Source: an uncultured Roseobacter sp.
Lineage (GTDB): Bacteria; Pseudomonadota; Alphaproteobacteria; Rhodobacterales; Rhodobacteraceae
DNA: 64,000 nt
Assembly (NCBI RefSeq): GCF_947491795.1
Contig: NZ_CANLKW010000002.1
Coordinates: forward strand, 934,139-998,138
Direction: 5' to 3'
In this document: positions 44,994 to 55,040 of the stretch, piece after piece
Layout: each line of letters opens with the position of its first letter
Position numbering within the stretch: position 1 is the stretch's first letter
Translations under genes and position numbers: made by a program
Notes under the pieces: model-generated
What the model was told of the DNA's origin: nothing
Databases searched by the model: none
What the model saw: the letters and a program-made list of their open reading frames with translations, nothing else

Positions 44994-45012
44994 CGCCAGC
45001 GAAGTGCTGGCG
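44994..45012 (+). terminator. Hairpin between binding-protein and first permease genes
   Basis: CGCCAGC (44994-45000) pairs with GCTGGCG (45006-45012) around GAAGT, 14 bases after the binding-protein stop, with no T-run. Third example in the window of a hairpin placed between a binding-protein gene and its permease gene. Confidence 0.6.
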
Positions 45013-45037
45013 GAGGCCTGCAAACTGAGGCTGTAGT

Positions 45038-45982
45038 ATGCTGGCGTTTCTGCTCAGACGCATTCTGATTGCCATTCCAACTGTTGTGATCATTTCGATC
45101 ATGGTTTTTGGTTTGCAACACCTGTTGCCCGGTGACCCCATCCTTGTCCTTGCGGGAGAGGAACGCGATCCCGATGTTCTGGAAGCGCTGCGCGAAAAAT
45201 ACCGTCTGAACGACCCTGTTCCCGTGCAGTATATAGCGTGGGTTGGGAATGCATTGCAGGGTGATCTGGGTGTTTCGCTGCGCACCAATCAGCCGGTAAC
45301 AGAGCTGATGGCTGAGAAGTTGCCTGTCACAATTCAACTCGCTTTTATGTCCATGGTTTTCGCGCTCGTCATTGGTATTCCGGCTGGTATCCTGTCGGCC
45401 GTAAAAAAGGGAACTGCTACGGACTATGTCGCGAATGTTGTGGCTCTGTCTGGCCTTTCCATTCCGAATTTCTGGCTGGGGATCATGCTGATCCTGCTGG
45501 TGTCAGTAAAGTGGCAGCTGTTGCCTGCATCCGGGTACGTGCCACCGTCTGAAGATTTGTGGCAGTCGGTACGAACGATGCTGATGCCTTCGTTCGTGCT
45601 GGGAACGGCCCTGGCAGCGACACTCATGCGACACACAAGATCGTCCATGATTGGCGTACTGAGCGCAGATTACGTGCGTACGGCGCGGGCTAAAGGGCTG
45701 CGCGAAAGGGTCGTCATTCTAAAACACGCATTTCGAAACGCGCTCACACCTATCGTGACCCTCACGGCTTTGCTGTTCGGCGAACTGGTAGCCGGTGCGG
45801 TTCTGACGGAGCAAATTTTTACCATTCCCGGTTTCGGCAAGCTGGTTGTCGACGCGGTGTTCAACCGCGACTACGCCGTCGTACAGGGTATCGTCCTTGT
45901 CACCGCTGTCGGATTTATTTTCATGAACCTCTTCGCGGATGCCATGTACTACGTGCTGAATCCGCGGCTGAGGGGGCAATGA
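45038..45982 (+). CDS. Peptide ABC transporter permease (DppB type)
   Basis: 314 residues with six TM helices, beginning FLLRRILIAIPTVVIISIM. The conserved LNDPVPVQYIAWVGNALQGDLG region and the EAA loop YVRTARAKGLRERVVILKHAFRN, here quoted without its C-terminal end, are present. First permease of the importer. Confidence 0.94.
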   Translation: MLAFLLRRILIAIPTVVIISIMVFGLQHLLPGDPILVLAGEERDPDVLEALREKYRLNDPVPVQYIAWVGNALQGDLGVSLRTNQPVTELMAEKLPVTIQLAFMSMVFALVIGIPAGILSAVKKGTATDYVANVVALSGLSIPNFWLGIMLILLVSVKWQLLPASGYVPPSEDLWQSVRTMLMPSFVLGTALAATLMRHTRSSMIGVLSADYVRTARAKGLRERVVILKHAFRNALTPIVTLTALLFGELVAGAVLTEQIFTIPGFGKLVVDAVFNRDYAVVQGIVLVTAVGFIFMNLFADAMYYVLNPRLRGQ

Positions 45983-45983
45983 C

Positions 45984-46871
45984 ATGACGCAGTCTGCAAC
46001 CAATCCCCCGGTTGGGGTTGATCCCGTTACCGAGACACGTCAGCAAAGCCGTGTCTGGAAGAAGTTCAGAAGTCACAAAAGCGCTGTGGTCGGCGGTGTT
46101 CTGGTCGCTTTCTTTGTTCTGATTGCGATTGCTGCACCTCTGCTCCCGATCCCGGATCCTGCAGCAACAGATTGGGGTGCGGTACGCAAGGCACCAAGCT
46201 GGGATCATTGGATGGGCACGGACGAGATCGGGCGCGATGTGCTGTCGCGGTTGATATGGGGGGCTCAGGCCTCGTTGCTGGCTGGTGTTGTATCTGTAGG
46301 AATCGCCGTCCTGTTCGGTGTTCCGCTGGGTGTCGTTGCCGGATACTTTGGCGGCTGGACAGACGCGGTTATCTCACGCTGTACCGAAGCGCTCCTAGCG
46401 GTTCCGTTTCTTATTCTCGCAATCGCGCTGGCTGCGTTTCTGGGCCCTTCGCTTACCAACGCCATGATCGCCATCGGTATCTCAGCAACACCGATTTTCA
46501 TACGTCTCACCCGGGGACAGGTTCTGAGTATCAAGGCAGAGGACTATGTGGAAAGCGCCCGCGCAGTTGGTCTGCAGACACCCAGAATATTGTCCCGGTA
46601 TATCCTGCCGAACGTGCTGCCACCAATTCTGGTTCAGGCAACACTGACCATCGCCACCGCGATCATCGCAGAGGCTTCCCTTTCTTTTCTGGGACTGGGC
46701 CAGCAGCCGCCCGCACCAAGCTGGGGATCAATGCTGAACACAGCCAAAAACTTCCTGAACCAGGCGCCCTGGATGGCAATGTGGCCTGGCTTGTCGATCT
46801 TTTTTGTTGTGCTCGGTTTCAACCTTTTGGGCGACGGCCTGCGCGATGCGCTTGACCCGCGCGAACACTGA
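45984..46871 (+). CDS. Peptide ABC transporter permease (DppC type)
   Basis: 295 residues with an N-terminal cytoplasmic segment, the GTDEIGRDVLSRLIWGAQ motif typical of DppC and EAA loop YVESARAVGLQTPRILSRYI. It starts one base after the first permease stop. The C-terminus SMLNTAKNFLNQAPWMAMWPG also matches. Confidence 0.94.
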   Translation: MTQSATNPPVGVDPVTETRQQSRVWKKFRSHKSAVVGGVLVAFFVLIAIAAPLLPIPDPAATDWGAVRKAPSWDHWMGTDEIGRDVLSRLIWGAQASLLAGVVSVGIAVLFGVPLGVVAGYFGGWTDAVISRCTEALLAVPFLILAIALAAFLGPSLTNAMIAIGISATPIFIRLTRGQVLSIKAEDYVESARAVGLQTPRILSRYILPNVLPPILVQATLTIATAIIAEASLSFLGLGQQPPAPSWGSMLNTAKNFLNQAPWMAMWPGLSIFFVVLGFNLLGDGLRDALDPREH

Positions 46872-46883
46872 TCGGGAAGTTCC

Positions 46884-48665
46884 ATGACAGGATTTACAAC
46901 CCGACCAGAGATCAGAGGCACCTTTGGCGTGGTGACCTCGACACACTGGATAGCGTCTGCCGTGGGCATGAGCATTCTGGAAAAGGGAGGAAATGCTTTT
47001 GATGCTGCAGTTGCTACAGCGCTGACGCTTCAGGTTGTTGAACCACATCTGAACGGACCTGCAGGTGACATGCCCGCGATCATCCGTTCGGCGAAAACCG
47101 GTCGGGTCGAGGTGCTGTGCGCACAGGGCGTTGCGCCCGAGGCCGCGACAATCGACCATTACCGGAAAAAGGGGCTGACGCTGATTCCTGGCTCCGGTTT
47201 GCTGGCGACGGTTGTACCGGGTGCTTTTGACGGCTGGATGCTGATGCTGCGCGACTACGGGACGATGACACCGCGTGAGGTGATGCAACCAGCAATCGAC
47301 TACGCCCGGGATGGACATCCCATCCTGCCGCGGGTGGCCAATACTATCGCAGGCCTGCAAGATTTTTTCGAAACTGAATGGCCGTCCTCAGCCAAGGTCT
47401 GGGCACCCGACGGGGTCGCGCCAGCGCCGCACTCATTGTTTCAAAACCCCGATCTGGCGCAGACCTACGACCGCCTTGCATCGACGAAAGGTGAAACACG
47501 TAAAGAGCAGATCGACGCCACGCGCGCTGAATGGCGGGAAGGTTTCGTTGCGAACGCAATTTTTGAGTACCTCGCGGACGCCCGGGTCGTGGACGTGTCC
47601 GAGGGCAGACATTCTGCTGTCCTGTCGCCTTCAGACATGGCTGCCTGGCGGGCAAGCTACGAAGAGCCACTGATTTATGACTATCATGGCTGGTCGGTTC
47701 ACAAAACGCAGGCCTGGTCCCAGGGACCGGTGTTTCTGCAGGCGCTGGCCATCCTGAAAGGGTTTGATCTGGGAGCTATGGACCCCAGCGGAGTGGAGTT
47801 CGTGCACACGGTCGTTGAAGCCATGAAACTGGCTTACGCCGACAGGGAAGCGTATTACGGCGACCCTGACTTCAGCGAGATTCCCATCGATGTACTGTTG
47901 AGCGATGACTACAACAAGGAGCGCCGCCGCCTGATCACTGAAAAGGCATCTTTCGAGCAGCGTCCCGGGCGCATCAGGGGTTTCGAGGCCCAGGCGGACG
48001 CGTACATCGAACGGGCATCGCGCGATTTCAACGTCGGTCCGGTTGAAGCGCAGGAACCGACCATGTCGCACCTTACGGAAAAACGTGGTGACACCGTGCA
48101 TCTGGATGTCATTGATCGGTGGGGAAACATGGTGTCAGCCACGCCTTCGGGCGGCTGGCTGCAAAGCAGCCCGGTCATACCAGGCCTCGGTTTTGCACTT
48201 AACTCCCGGGCGCAGATGTACTGGCTTGAAGAAGGCCTTCCAACCTCGCTTGTTCCCGGCAGCCGGCCCAGAACGACACTGACGCCAAGCTATGCTGAAA
48301 AGGACGGTACACAACTGGTGTTTGGCACGCCCGGTGTTGACCAGCAGGACCAGTGGCAACTGATATGGTTCCTGAGGTTTATTCATTTTGGCATGGGTTT
48401 GCAGCAGGGTATGGATCAGCCCCTGTTTCACACAATGCATTTCCAGAGTTCGTTTTTTCCAAGAGAGGTCAAACCGGGTGAAATCATGATTGAACCAGAT
48501 ATAGGAGATCAGGTGATCGCCGGGTTGCGTGCGCGCGGCCACAAAGTGACAGTTGCCGAGCCATGGACTGTTGGGCGCCTGACTGCGGCCATGCGCGAGC
48601 CCTGCGGTACATTGCGTGCTGCTGCCACGCCGCGCCTGATGCAGGCATATGCGGTGGGCCGATGA
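46884..48665 (+). CDS. Gamma-glutamyltransferase-family enzyme, cytoplasmic
   Basis: 593-residue Ntn-type transferase/hydrolase that is expected to cleave itself. The catalytic Thr is residue 404 in GDTVHLDVIDRWGN, with supporting motifs NPSGGW-like ATPSGGWLQSS, SRPRTTLTPS and the N-terminal DAAVATALTLQVVEPHLNG. There is no signal peptide, so it should act on imported gamma-glutamyl peptides or related amides in the cytosol. It begins 12 bp after the permease gene and overlaps the DUF1028 gene start by ATGA. Confidence 0.9.
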   Translation: MTGFTTRPEIRGTFGVVTSTHWIASAVGMSILEKGGNAFDAAVATALTLQVVEPHLNGPAGDMPAIIRSAKTGRVEVLCAQGVAPEAATIDHYRKKGLTLIPGSGLLATVVPGAFDGWMLMLRDYGTMTPREVMQPAIDYARDGHPILPRVANTIAGLQDFFETEWPSSAKVWAPDGVAPAPHSLFQNPDLAQTYDRLASTKGETRKEQIDATRAEWREGFVANAIFEYLADARVVDVSEGRHSAVLSPSDMAAWRASYEEPLIYDYHGWSVHKTQAWSQGPVFLQALAILKGFDLGAMDPSGVEFVHTVVEAMKLAYADREAYYGDPDFSEIPIDVLLSDDYNKERRRLITEKASFEQRPGRIRGFEAQADAYIERASRDFNVGPVEAQEPTMSHLTEKRGDTVHLDVIDRWGNMVSATPSGGWLQSSPVIPGLGFALNSRAQMYWLEEGLPTSLVPGSRPRTTLTPSYAEKDGTQLVFGTPGVDQQDQWQLIWFLRFIHFGMGLQQGMDQPLFHTMHFQSSFFPREVKPGEIMIEPDIGDQVIAGLRARGHKVTVAEPWTVGRLTAAMREPCGTLRAAATPRLMQAYAVGR

Positions 48666-49408
48666 CGTTTTCCCTGATCGCAAAGGACGCCGATGGCAGC
48701 ATTGGTCTGATCGTTGCCAGCAAGTTCTTTGCCTGCGGCGCTGTCGTGCCATTTGTTTCTGAAAAGGCTGCGGTCGCCAGCCAGGCGTTCTGCAATCCCG
48801 TCTGGGGCACCGAGGGGCTGGCGCGCATGGCAGCGGGTGAAACGGCGCAGAACGTCATTGATGATCTGACAGCCCGGGACCGAGGGCGCGCAATCCGGCA
48901 GGCTCATATGCTCGACATATCAGGACAGTTTGCGGCCTATACCGGCGGGGATTGCGTCGACTGGGCTGGCCATCAGATCAGCGGGGACCACTCTGTTGCG
49001 GGCAACATGCTCGCCGGCCGGCAGGTTATCGAAGCCACATCGGAGGCCTACTCTGGCGGGGCCAACCTGCCTTTTGCGGAGCGTCTTATCAGGGCGATGC
49101 AAGCAGGCGAGGCTGAAGGCGGCGACAGGCGGGGCAGGCAGGCCGCAGGTCTTGTGATCCACCGCGGACAGTCTCATGCCTGGCTTGATCTGCGGGCAGA
49201 TGATCACGCGGATCCGCTGGGAGAACTTTCGCGGCTTTGGGATGTCGCACAGGAGCGGTATGTGCATTTTGCAAAAGGTATGCCAGATGCTCAGCGGTTT
49301 TCGGGCTATCCCACACGCGAGGGCATTGATGCGGATATCGCACGCGCTGAAGCCGAGCGTATTGCGGCGGGACGGCCCAGCAGATCGCATGCAGTAGAAT
49401 ATGAATAG
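48662..49408 (+). CDS. DUF1028-family protein (Ntn-hydrolase-like)
   Basis: 248 residues from the ATG at 48662, overlapping the preceding TGA. MTFSLIAKDADGSIGLIVAS and the downstream FACGAVVPFVSEKAAVASQ match DUF1028, which has an Ntn-hydrolase fold; the mature nucleophile is not identified with confidence. The middle part RQAAGLVIHRG and the C-terminal region LGELSRLWDVAQERY also fit. Genes of this family often sit with peptidase or gamma-glutamyltransferase genes, suggesting action on small amides. Confidence 0.88.
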   Translation: MTFSLIAKDADGSIGLIVASKFFACGAVVPFVSEKAAVASQAFCNPVWGTEGLARMAAGETAQNVIDDLTARDRGRAIRQAHMLDISGQFAAYTGGDCVDWAGHQISGDHSVAGNMLAGRQVIEATSEAYSGGANLPFAERLIRAMQAGEAEGGDRRGRQAAGLVIHRGQSHAWLDLRADDHADPLGELSRLWDVAQERYVHFAKGMPDAQRFSGYPTREGIDADIARAEAERIAAGRPSRSHAVEYE

Positions 49409-49463
49409 TAACTCGGATCGCTGACAGAATATGGACCGGTCGTCTGCAGTCATGGGAAACAAG

Positions 49464-50189
49464 ATGAACGCAATGCCATCAAACGGCCTGCCACAGCAGG
49501 TGAGAATGCGCCTGCTGGAACTGATCAAATCCGGAGACCTCGGATCGGGCGGGAAACTGCCCACGGAGCGCGCGCTGGCTGATCGTTTTGGCGTGGGTCG
49601 GCGTTTTGTACGGCAAGCGCTTGATGCGCTCGAAACCGAAGGACTGGTCTGGCGCAAACAGGGCAAAGGAACCTTCGCAGGCCAGCCTTCCGATCCGATC
49701 GGGGATCTGGCTGCAAAGATAACAGGTGAGACAAACGCCCTGGAAGTCATGGAGGCACGACTGTGTATTGAGCCCGAACTGGCGGCTCTTTGTGCCCGGC
49801 GGATGCACGCAGAGGAAGTAAAACGGCTGCGGATGCTGGCACAACGTCAGTGGGAAGCCACCGATGCGCAGGCGATGGAGCTATGGGACGGATCACTGCA
49901 TCGCCTGATCGCCCAGTGCGCGCGCAACCGTCCGTTGCTGACGGCTTATTCAATGCTGGACAAGATACGTTCCAATCCTGACTGGGTCAGTTTGCGGGCC
50001 AAAGCCCGTACAGAAGCATCCCTGCAGGTCACCCACAGCGAACACACAACGATCATCGATGCAATTGAAGCCGGCCACGAAGATGCGGCGCGGCTTGCAA
50101 TGCGCGACCATCTCCAGACACGATTTGAGGCGTTGAGCGGCGGACCGGGTATTCCGAATGATACCCCGGACACTCTGATCACAAAGTAA
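49464..50189 (+). CDS. GntR/FadR-family transcriptional regulator
   Basis: About 241 residues if started at the ATG at 49464, which follows GGGAA; in-frame ATGs lie at 49431 and 49452. Winged helix: LPTERALADRFGVGRRFVRQ, then ALDALETEGLVWRKQGKGTF. The C-terminal all-helical FCD-type effector domain includes LEVMEARLCIEPELAALCARRM and ELWDGSLHRLIAQCARN with the metal-type His. It separates the transport/GGT block from the two amide hydrolases and probably regulates the set. Confidence 0.9.
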   Translation: MNAMPSNGLPQQVRMRLLELIKSGDLGSGGKLPTERALADRFGVGRRFVRQALDALETEGLVWRKQGKGTFAGQPSDPIGDLAAKITGETNALEVMEARLCIEPELAALCARRMHAEEVKRLRMLAQRQWEATDAQAMELWDGSLHRLIAQCARNRPLLTAYSMLDKIRSNPDWVSLRAKARTEASLQVTHSEHTTIIDAIEAGHEDAARLAMRDHLQTRFEALSGGPGIPNDTPDTLITK

Positions 50190-50210
50190 CGGATACAGAA
50201 AGGAAACCGA

Positions 50211-51377
50211 ATGCCAGTCCGCAACAGATTTGCCGAGCTCCATCCGGAAATCACTGCATGGCGACGCGACCTGCATGCCCATCCGGAACTGCAATACGAC
50301 CTCCCTCGCACGGCATCGTTTGTAGCCAAAAAGCTGAGGCAATTTGGCTGTGATGACGTGGTGGAGGGCATCGGGCGCAGCGGCGTGGTTGCTTTGATCC
50401 ATGGACAGAAAAACGACAGCGACAGGACCATTGCGTTCCGAGCCGACATGGACGCCCTGCCGATTATTGAAGCGACGGGCGCGGAACACGCCTCTGCAAT
50501 ACCGGGTCGGATGCATGCCTGTGGCCACGATGGGCATACGGCCATGCTGCTGGGTGCGGCGCAGTATCTGGCTGAAACCCGAAATTTTGATGGCCGCGTT
50601 GCCCTGGTTTTTCAACCCGCGGAAGAGGGTGGTGCCGGCGCGGAAGCGATGATCAGGGACGGCCTGATTGAAAGTTTCGGAATCTCCGAGATCTACGGTT
50701 TGCACAACTCTCCCCTGCTGCCGCTGGGACAGTTCGCGATCCGACCGGGTGCGTTTTACGCCGCGGTAGACAGTTTCCATATTCACGTCAAAGGCCGGGG
50801 TGGGCACGCTGCACGACCAAACAATACAATTGACACAACGCTGGCAGCATCGGCCATTGTTATGGCACTGCAGTCGGTTGTGTCCCGCAATACAGACCCG
50901 CAGCAACCCCTTGTGGTGTCCGTTACATCGTTCAGAACCGAAACCGATGCCTTCAACGTCATCCCTGAGAATGCTCGGCTGCGCGGCACTATCCGCAGTT
51001 TTGACCCACAAGCGCGTGCCGCTGCGATTGAAAGAATAGAAAATCTCGTATCCCTGACTGCGCAAAGTTATGGCGCTTCGGCAGAGTTCGGTTTTGACGA
51101 GGAACCCTACCCGGTCATGGCAAACCATGAAGCTGAGACACAGCATTGTATCAGCGCGGCACGTCAGGTTGCGGGTGACTGTATAACCGACGCGCCCCGA
51201 ACGACGGGCGGTGAAGACTTTGCCTACATGCTCCGGGCGTGCCCCGGCGCTTACATTCAGTTGGGCATTGGCAAAGGGCCCGGGCTTCATCATCCTGAGT
51301 ATGACTTCAACGACGACGTGATCCCCACGGGCTGTTCCTATTGGGTCAGCCTCGCCGAGCAGAGGCTACCGACATGA
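50211..51377 (+). CDS. M20-family metal-dependent amidohydrolase
   Basis: 388 residues. RRDLHAHPELQYDLPRTASFV, the metal-binding MHACGHDGHTAMLLGAAQYL, PAEEGGAGAEAMI and TTGGEDFAYML are hallmarks of the hippurate/N-acyl-amino-acid amidohydrolase clade. Expected to hydrolyse N-acyl or amino-terminal amide bonds of imported compounds. AAAGGAAA precedes the ATG and its stop overlaps the next gene. Confidence 0.94.
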   Translation: MPVRNRFAELHPEITAWRRDLHAHPELQYDLPRTASFVAKKLRQFGCDDVVEGIGRSGVVALIHGQKNDSDRTIAFRADMDALPIIEATGAEHASAIPGRMHACGHDGHTAMLLGAAQYLAETRNFDGRVALVFQPAEEGGAGAEAMIRDGLIESFGISEIYGLHNSPLLPLGQFAIRPGAFYAAVDSFHIHVKGRGGHAARPNNTIDTTLAASAIVMALQSVVSRNTDPQQPLVVSVTSFRTETDAFNVIPENARLRGTIRSFDPQARAAAIERIENLVSLTAQSYGASAEFGFDEEPYPVMANHEAETQHCISAARQVAGDCITDAPRTTGGEDFAYMLRACPGAYIQLGIGKGPGLHHPEYDFNDDVIPTGCSYWVSLAEQRLPT

Positions 51378-52309
51378 TTGTTGAGGCGAGCCCGGACAAC
51401 TGCCATTGGGGTTATTTCGACGCAACGCGCGATCCGGTTGCAACCATCGACAGCGGGTCAGAAGTCACAATCAAGACAGTCTCAGGTGGGCCGTCGATGT
51501 TGCCTGCAGACGGTTTCCATATTCCACCAGAGCTGCTCGCCATCCATGCCATGGGAGATGCATCAATAACTGGTCATATTCTGACAGGCCCGGTGGCAAT
51601 CAAAGGGGCGATGCCGGGCGACGTACTTCAGGTAGACATCCTCGATGTCCGGCTGCGGCAGGACTGGGGTTACAATGTCATCCGCCCGCTCGCCGGTACC
51701 TTGCCACTCGATTTCACTTCGCCCTGTCTGACGCACATTCCGCTGGACGCGAGCGCGGGCACAGGGCAGATGCCATGGGGCTCAACGCTGACCTTGTCGC
51801 CGTTTTTCGGCGTGATGGCAGTTGCTCCGCCGAGAAGCTGGGGCCGGATTTCGACCATTGAGCCACGTGCACATGGTGGCAATTTGGATAACAGGGAGCT
51901 TGTCGCAGGGACGACTCTCTTCCTGCCTGTCTTTGAAGAAGGGGCGTTGTTTTCCTGCGGAGATGGCCACGGCGCGCAGGGGGACGGCGAAGTCTGTGTC
52001 ACGGCAATCGAAACCGCTTTGACAGGCACGTTCCGTCTGACGGTGCGCCGTGATCTGGATTTGTCATACCCCGAAGCGGAAACCCCAACGCACTTCATTA
52101 CAATGGGCATGCATGCGGATCTGGATATTTGTGTGGAAATTGCACTGCGCCGTATGATTACATTGGTTTCCAAGGGCCTGCAAATCAGCCGGGAACAAGC
52201 CTATATGCTTTGCTCACTGGCTGGTGATCTGCGGATTACCCAGACCGTGAACCGTGAAAAAGGTGTGCATATGATGATGAGCAAAACGCATCTGAAAACA
52301 GATACGTGA
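51374..52309 (+). CDS. Acetamidase/formamidase-family hydrolase
   Basis: 311 residues from the ATG at 51374 (ATGA overlap). FmdA/AmdA pattern: GGPSMLPADGFHIPPE, then ITGHILTGPVAIKGAMPGD, LFSCGDGHGAQGDGEVCVTAIE and the C-terminal CSLAGDLRITQTVNREKGVH. These zinc-dependent enzymes release ammonia from small amides. With the M20 enzyme it probably completes amide breakdown to ammonia and acids. Confidence 0.92.
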   Translation: MIVEASPDNCHWGYFDATRDPVATIDSGSEVTIKTVSGGPSMLPADGFHIPPELLAIHAMGDASITGHILTGPVAIKGAMPGDVLQVDILDVRLRQDWGYNVIRPLAGTLPLDFTSPCLTHIPLDASAGTGQMPWGSTLTLSPFFGVMAVAPPRSWGRISTIEPRAHGGNLDNRELVAGTTLFLPVFEEGALFSCGDGHGAQGDGEVCVTAIETALTGTFRLTVRRDLDLSYPEAETPTHFITMGMHADLDICVEIALRRMITLVSKGLQISREQAYMLCSLAGDLRITQTVNREKGVHMMMSKTHLKTDT

Positions 52310-52934
52310 AGGTTTCTGCGCGAGAGCGAACAGATAAATGGACGAGCCACCGTAACGCGTTTGTTTGCTATTCATTGCTCCAGGTTCGTTCTTTCCATAA
52401 TTCTGGGAGGCGGTTGTAATGCTCCATTACGGCACTGCTTCTTTGAATGGCCGGAAATGGTCGGAATCTGAAGCGTGCTCCCGGGCGCGGAGCTGATTGC
52501 TGCACTGGACGTGTACTACAAACTTGATGAGCGAGTGACTTTGGTAAAATGCGCTTCCAGGCCACATCAAAGCCAAAAGAACGTTCGGCAGGTGACAGCA
52601 ATTCCCGCTGTACTCAGTCCGGACAATCTGACCCTTATTCCACCTGAAATGCGGCGAGTGATCGGGGGACGTTGTACCTGCGTCCGAGTTGGCTTGTGAA
52701 ACAGCGCCTGTCGCCCGGTGTCTGAATTGTGTAAGCCCAGGACGCATTATTGCGGGCAGTTTGCAGCAGGTATTCTATCGTTGCGGCGAGAAGCGGACTG
52801 TTTCGCTGCGCGCTCTACCCGCTGATCCGGAGATTTCTATGGGCCCGTTTCAGGAGTGCTTTCCTCTGGCCGGAAGACATGTGCCAACCGCCAGCCCTGA
52901 TTGTTCGATGACTTTTGCACGTCCCTAACCGGTT
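52310..52934. other. Gene-free interval between the amidase and the chemoreceptor
   Basis: 625 bases with only short open frames on both strands and no recognisable family. A minus-strand frame of 77 residues (52601-52368) shows no motif. This looks like decayed or spacer sequence; nothing else is supported. Confidence 0.4.
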
Positions 52935-55040
52935 TCAGAATTCGTCCCAGCCGCCGTCGTCAAGAGCGAGATTGCCTTCGACAACCGGAACAGTTGCCGT
53001 TTTTGCAACAGAACGTGCGGTGGGCGCCGGCTTTGCCGTGGGTTTTGCGGTTTGATTTGCTTCAGTCTTGAAGCGTGACGTAGACAGTTTGAGACTGTCC
53101 GCTTCATTCGAAAGCAATGCTCCGGCTGCTGTCACTTCCTCAAATGACGCCGCCTGCTTTTGCGTATTTGTATCGATCTGAGCGACAGCGCTGTTGATTT
53201 CAGTGATACCGTGTACCTGTTCTGAAATTGCTGTGGATATCTGTTCGATCCCCTGCGAAACGCCAACCACACTGTCCGAGATTTTTTCGAGCGATTCCTG
53301 AGCGTTCGTTACTTTTGCAACGCCTTCCGAAACAGCATTGTCACTTCGGGCAATAACGTCATCAATCTCCTTCGCCGCTTCGCCGGCGCGCTGGGCCAAC
53401 TGGCGCACTTCAGATGCAACCACGGAAAAGCCACGTCCAGCTTCTCCTGCGCGGGCGGCTTCGACACCGGCGTTCAGCGCAAGCAGATTAATCTGGAACG
53501 CAATGTCATTGATTACTGTAACAACCTTGGCAATTTCCTTGGATGCGTCTGCGATGCGTGACATTGCTTCTGCGGCATCAGCCGCCACGACACTGCTGGA
53601 TTTCGCTGTTTCGCTGGCGCTGCCAGCATTTTTGTTCGCATCTGTTACATTTTCACTGACCTGTTTGATACTCGCCGTCAGCTGTTCCAAGGCAGCGGAA
53701 GTTTCTTCCAGTGAAGCCGCGTTTTGTTCAGCCTGTTTCGAAAGTGAATCCGAAGTGTCACGCAGTTCGCCGGAAGACGAGGCCAGGTTGGAAGCGCTTT
53801 CACCTATCTCTCCGACAAGTGATTTCAGGGCGAGTATCATGTCGTTGGTATTGTTCTGCAGGTCGCCGAACTCACCTTTAAAGTCCCCATCCATTGTCTT
53901 TGTCAAATCGCCTTGAGCGACCAGTTCCAGCGTCCTGCGCGCGGCTTTCACACCCTGTGCTACGCTTTCGACAAGCGTGTTTACACTCGCTGCAAGCGTT
54001 ACGAGTTCTTTGTCTTCGAAATCGAGATCGACGCGCCCGGAGAAATCTCCGTCAACTGCCTTGCTTACGACCGCCTGGATCGAATGCTGCAACCGGACCG
54101 CTGTTTTCCGGCGCTCTTCTGCCAGTGCCAGGTCTTCTTTTTCTTTTTCAGCAGAAGCTGCGGCCTGTTCAGCTGTCTTTTTCGCGGCATCTTCGAGCTT
54201 GCGTGCATTTTCTGCGTCCGCCTCAGCCAGCTTCACGACTTTTGCAGCGTTCTCCTGAAAGACCTGTGTGGCCCGGGCCATATCGCCGACTTCGTCTTTT
54301 CTGTTCTGCCCGGCAATTTCGACGTCCTGCTCGCCGTCAATGATTTTCTGCATTGCTGCTATGATGTTCTGGATGGGCTCCGCGATGCTTGCTCCGGCCC
54401 TGGTTGCAATCCAGATCCCCGAGCCGATGGCGATCACCAAAAAGAGGCCGATTGAGATGTTTGCCATAGTCTTTGCGGACTGGAGATTGGCGGATCTGAC
54501 GCCAAGCAGTACTTCTTCTTCTGCGCCGAAATCGGCCATAAGCCCGCGGAAGGCATCAAAATAGGCTTTGCCGCGCGCCTCGGCGACAAACGCGACCAGG
54601 TCTTCCATTGAATTGTCGGTGCCCACCGTGCGGCGCATTGCGATCTGCACGTCGGCAACCTCGGTTTTCCATTCACGTATCGTCTGCTCAGCGCGGCCCA
54701 GCCGCTCTACCTGGCCGGGGTTGTCTGATACGGTTGCCTGCAGATCTGCCAGGCCCGCGAAAATCCGCTTCTCACCGGATACATATGGTTCAAGAAAGTT
54801 GTCCTGCCCGGCAACGAGAAAGCCGCGCATTCCGGTTTCCATGTCCACCGCTGCGGCGACAATGGCGTTTCCCTTTGCCAGGGCCCGATGCGTGTGATCG
54901 ACCCAGTGCGCATTGTGTGAAACGAACTGGAGCGAAACGATCGCAATCGTGCCTACGATCGCGATGAATGCTATGGGCACTGCAAGGACGGACAGGATTT
55001 TCTTTTTGATCGAACTGTCTTCAAACCATTGCAAGCTCAC
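52935..55040 (-). CDS. Methyl-accepting chemotaxis protein with CHASE3-like sensor
   Basis: 701 residues from the GTG at 55040, which has AAGGAG at six bases. One TM helix near residues 15-35, a periplasmic CHASE3-type four-helix region ([21 protein letters not shown]), a second TM ([16 protein letters not shown]), a HAMP region and an additional HAMP-like unit. The signalling hairpin shows [21 protein letters not shown] and [16 protein letters not shown]. The chain ends GGWDEF, matching the xWxxF pentapeptide that docks CheR/CheB. This predicts adaptation-competent chemotaxis. Confidence 0.95.
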   Translation of the reverse strand: MSLQWFEDSSIKKKILSVLAVPIAFIAIVGTIAIVSLQFVSHNAHWVDHTHRALAKGNAIVAAAVDMETGMRGFLVAGQDNFLEPYVSGEKRIFAGLADLQATVSDNPGQVERLGRAEQTIREWKTEVADVQIAMRRTVGTDNSMEDLVAFVAEARGKAYFDAFRGLMADFGAEEEVLLGVRSANLQSAKTMANISIGLFLVIAIGSGIWIATRAGASIAEPIQNIIAAMQKIIDGEQDVEIAGQNRKDEVGDMARATQVFQENAAKVVKLAEADAENARKLEDAAKKTAEQAAASAEKEKEDLALAEERRKTAVRLQHSIQAVVSKAVDGDFSGRVDLDFEDKELVTLAASVNTLVESVAQGVKAARRTLELVAQGDLTKTMDGDFKGEFGDLQNNTNDMILALKSLVGEIGESASNLASSSGELRDTSDSLSKQAEQNAASLEETSAALEQLTASIKQVSENVTDANKNAGSASETAKSSSVVAADAAEAMSRIADASKEIAKVVTVINDIAFQINLLALNAGVEAARAGEAGRGFSVVASEVRQLAQRAGEAAKEIDDVIARSDNAVSEGVAKVTNAQESLEKISDSVVGVSQGIEQISTAISEQVHGITEINSAVAQIDTNTQKQAASFEEVTAAGALLSNEADSLKLSTSRFKTEANQTAKPTAKPAPTARSVAKTATVPVVEGNLALDDGGWDEF

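Noticed and set aside
52368..52601. Minus-strand frame of 77 codons as an IS fragment
   Set aside because: I looked for transposase motifs (DDE, zinc ribbon) in all frames of this gap and could not identify any.
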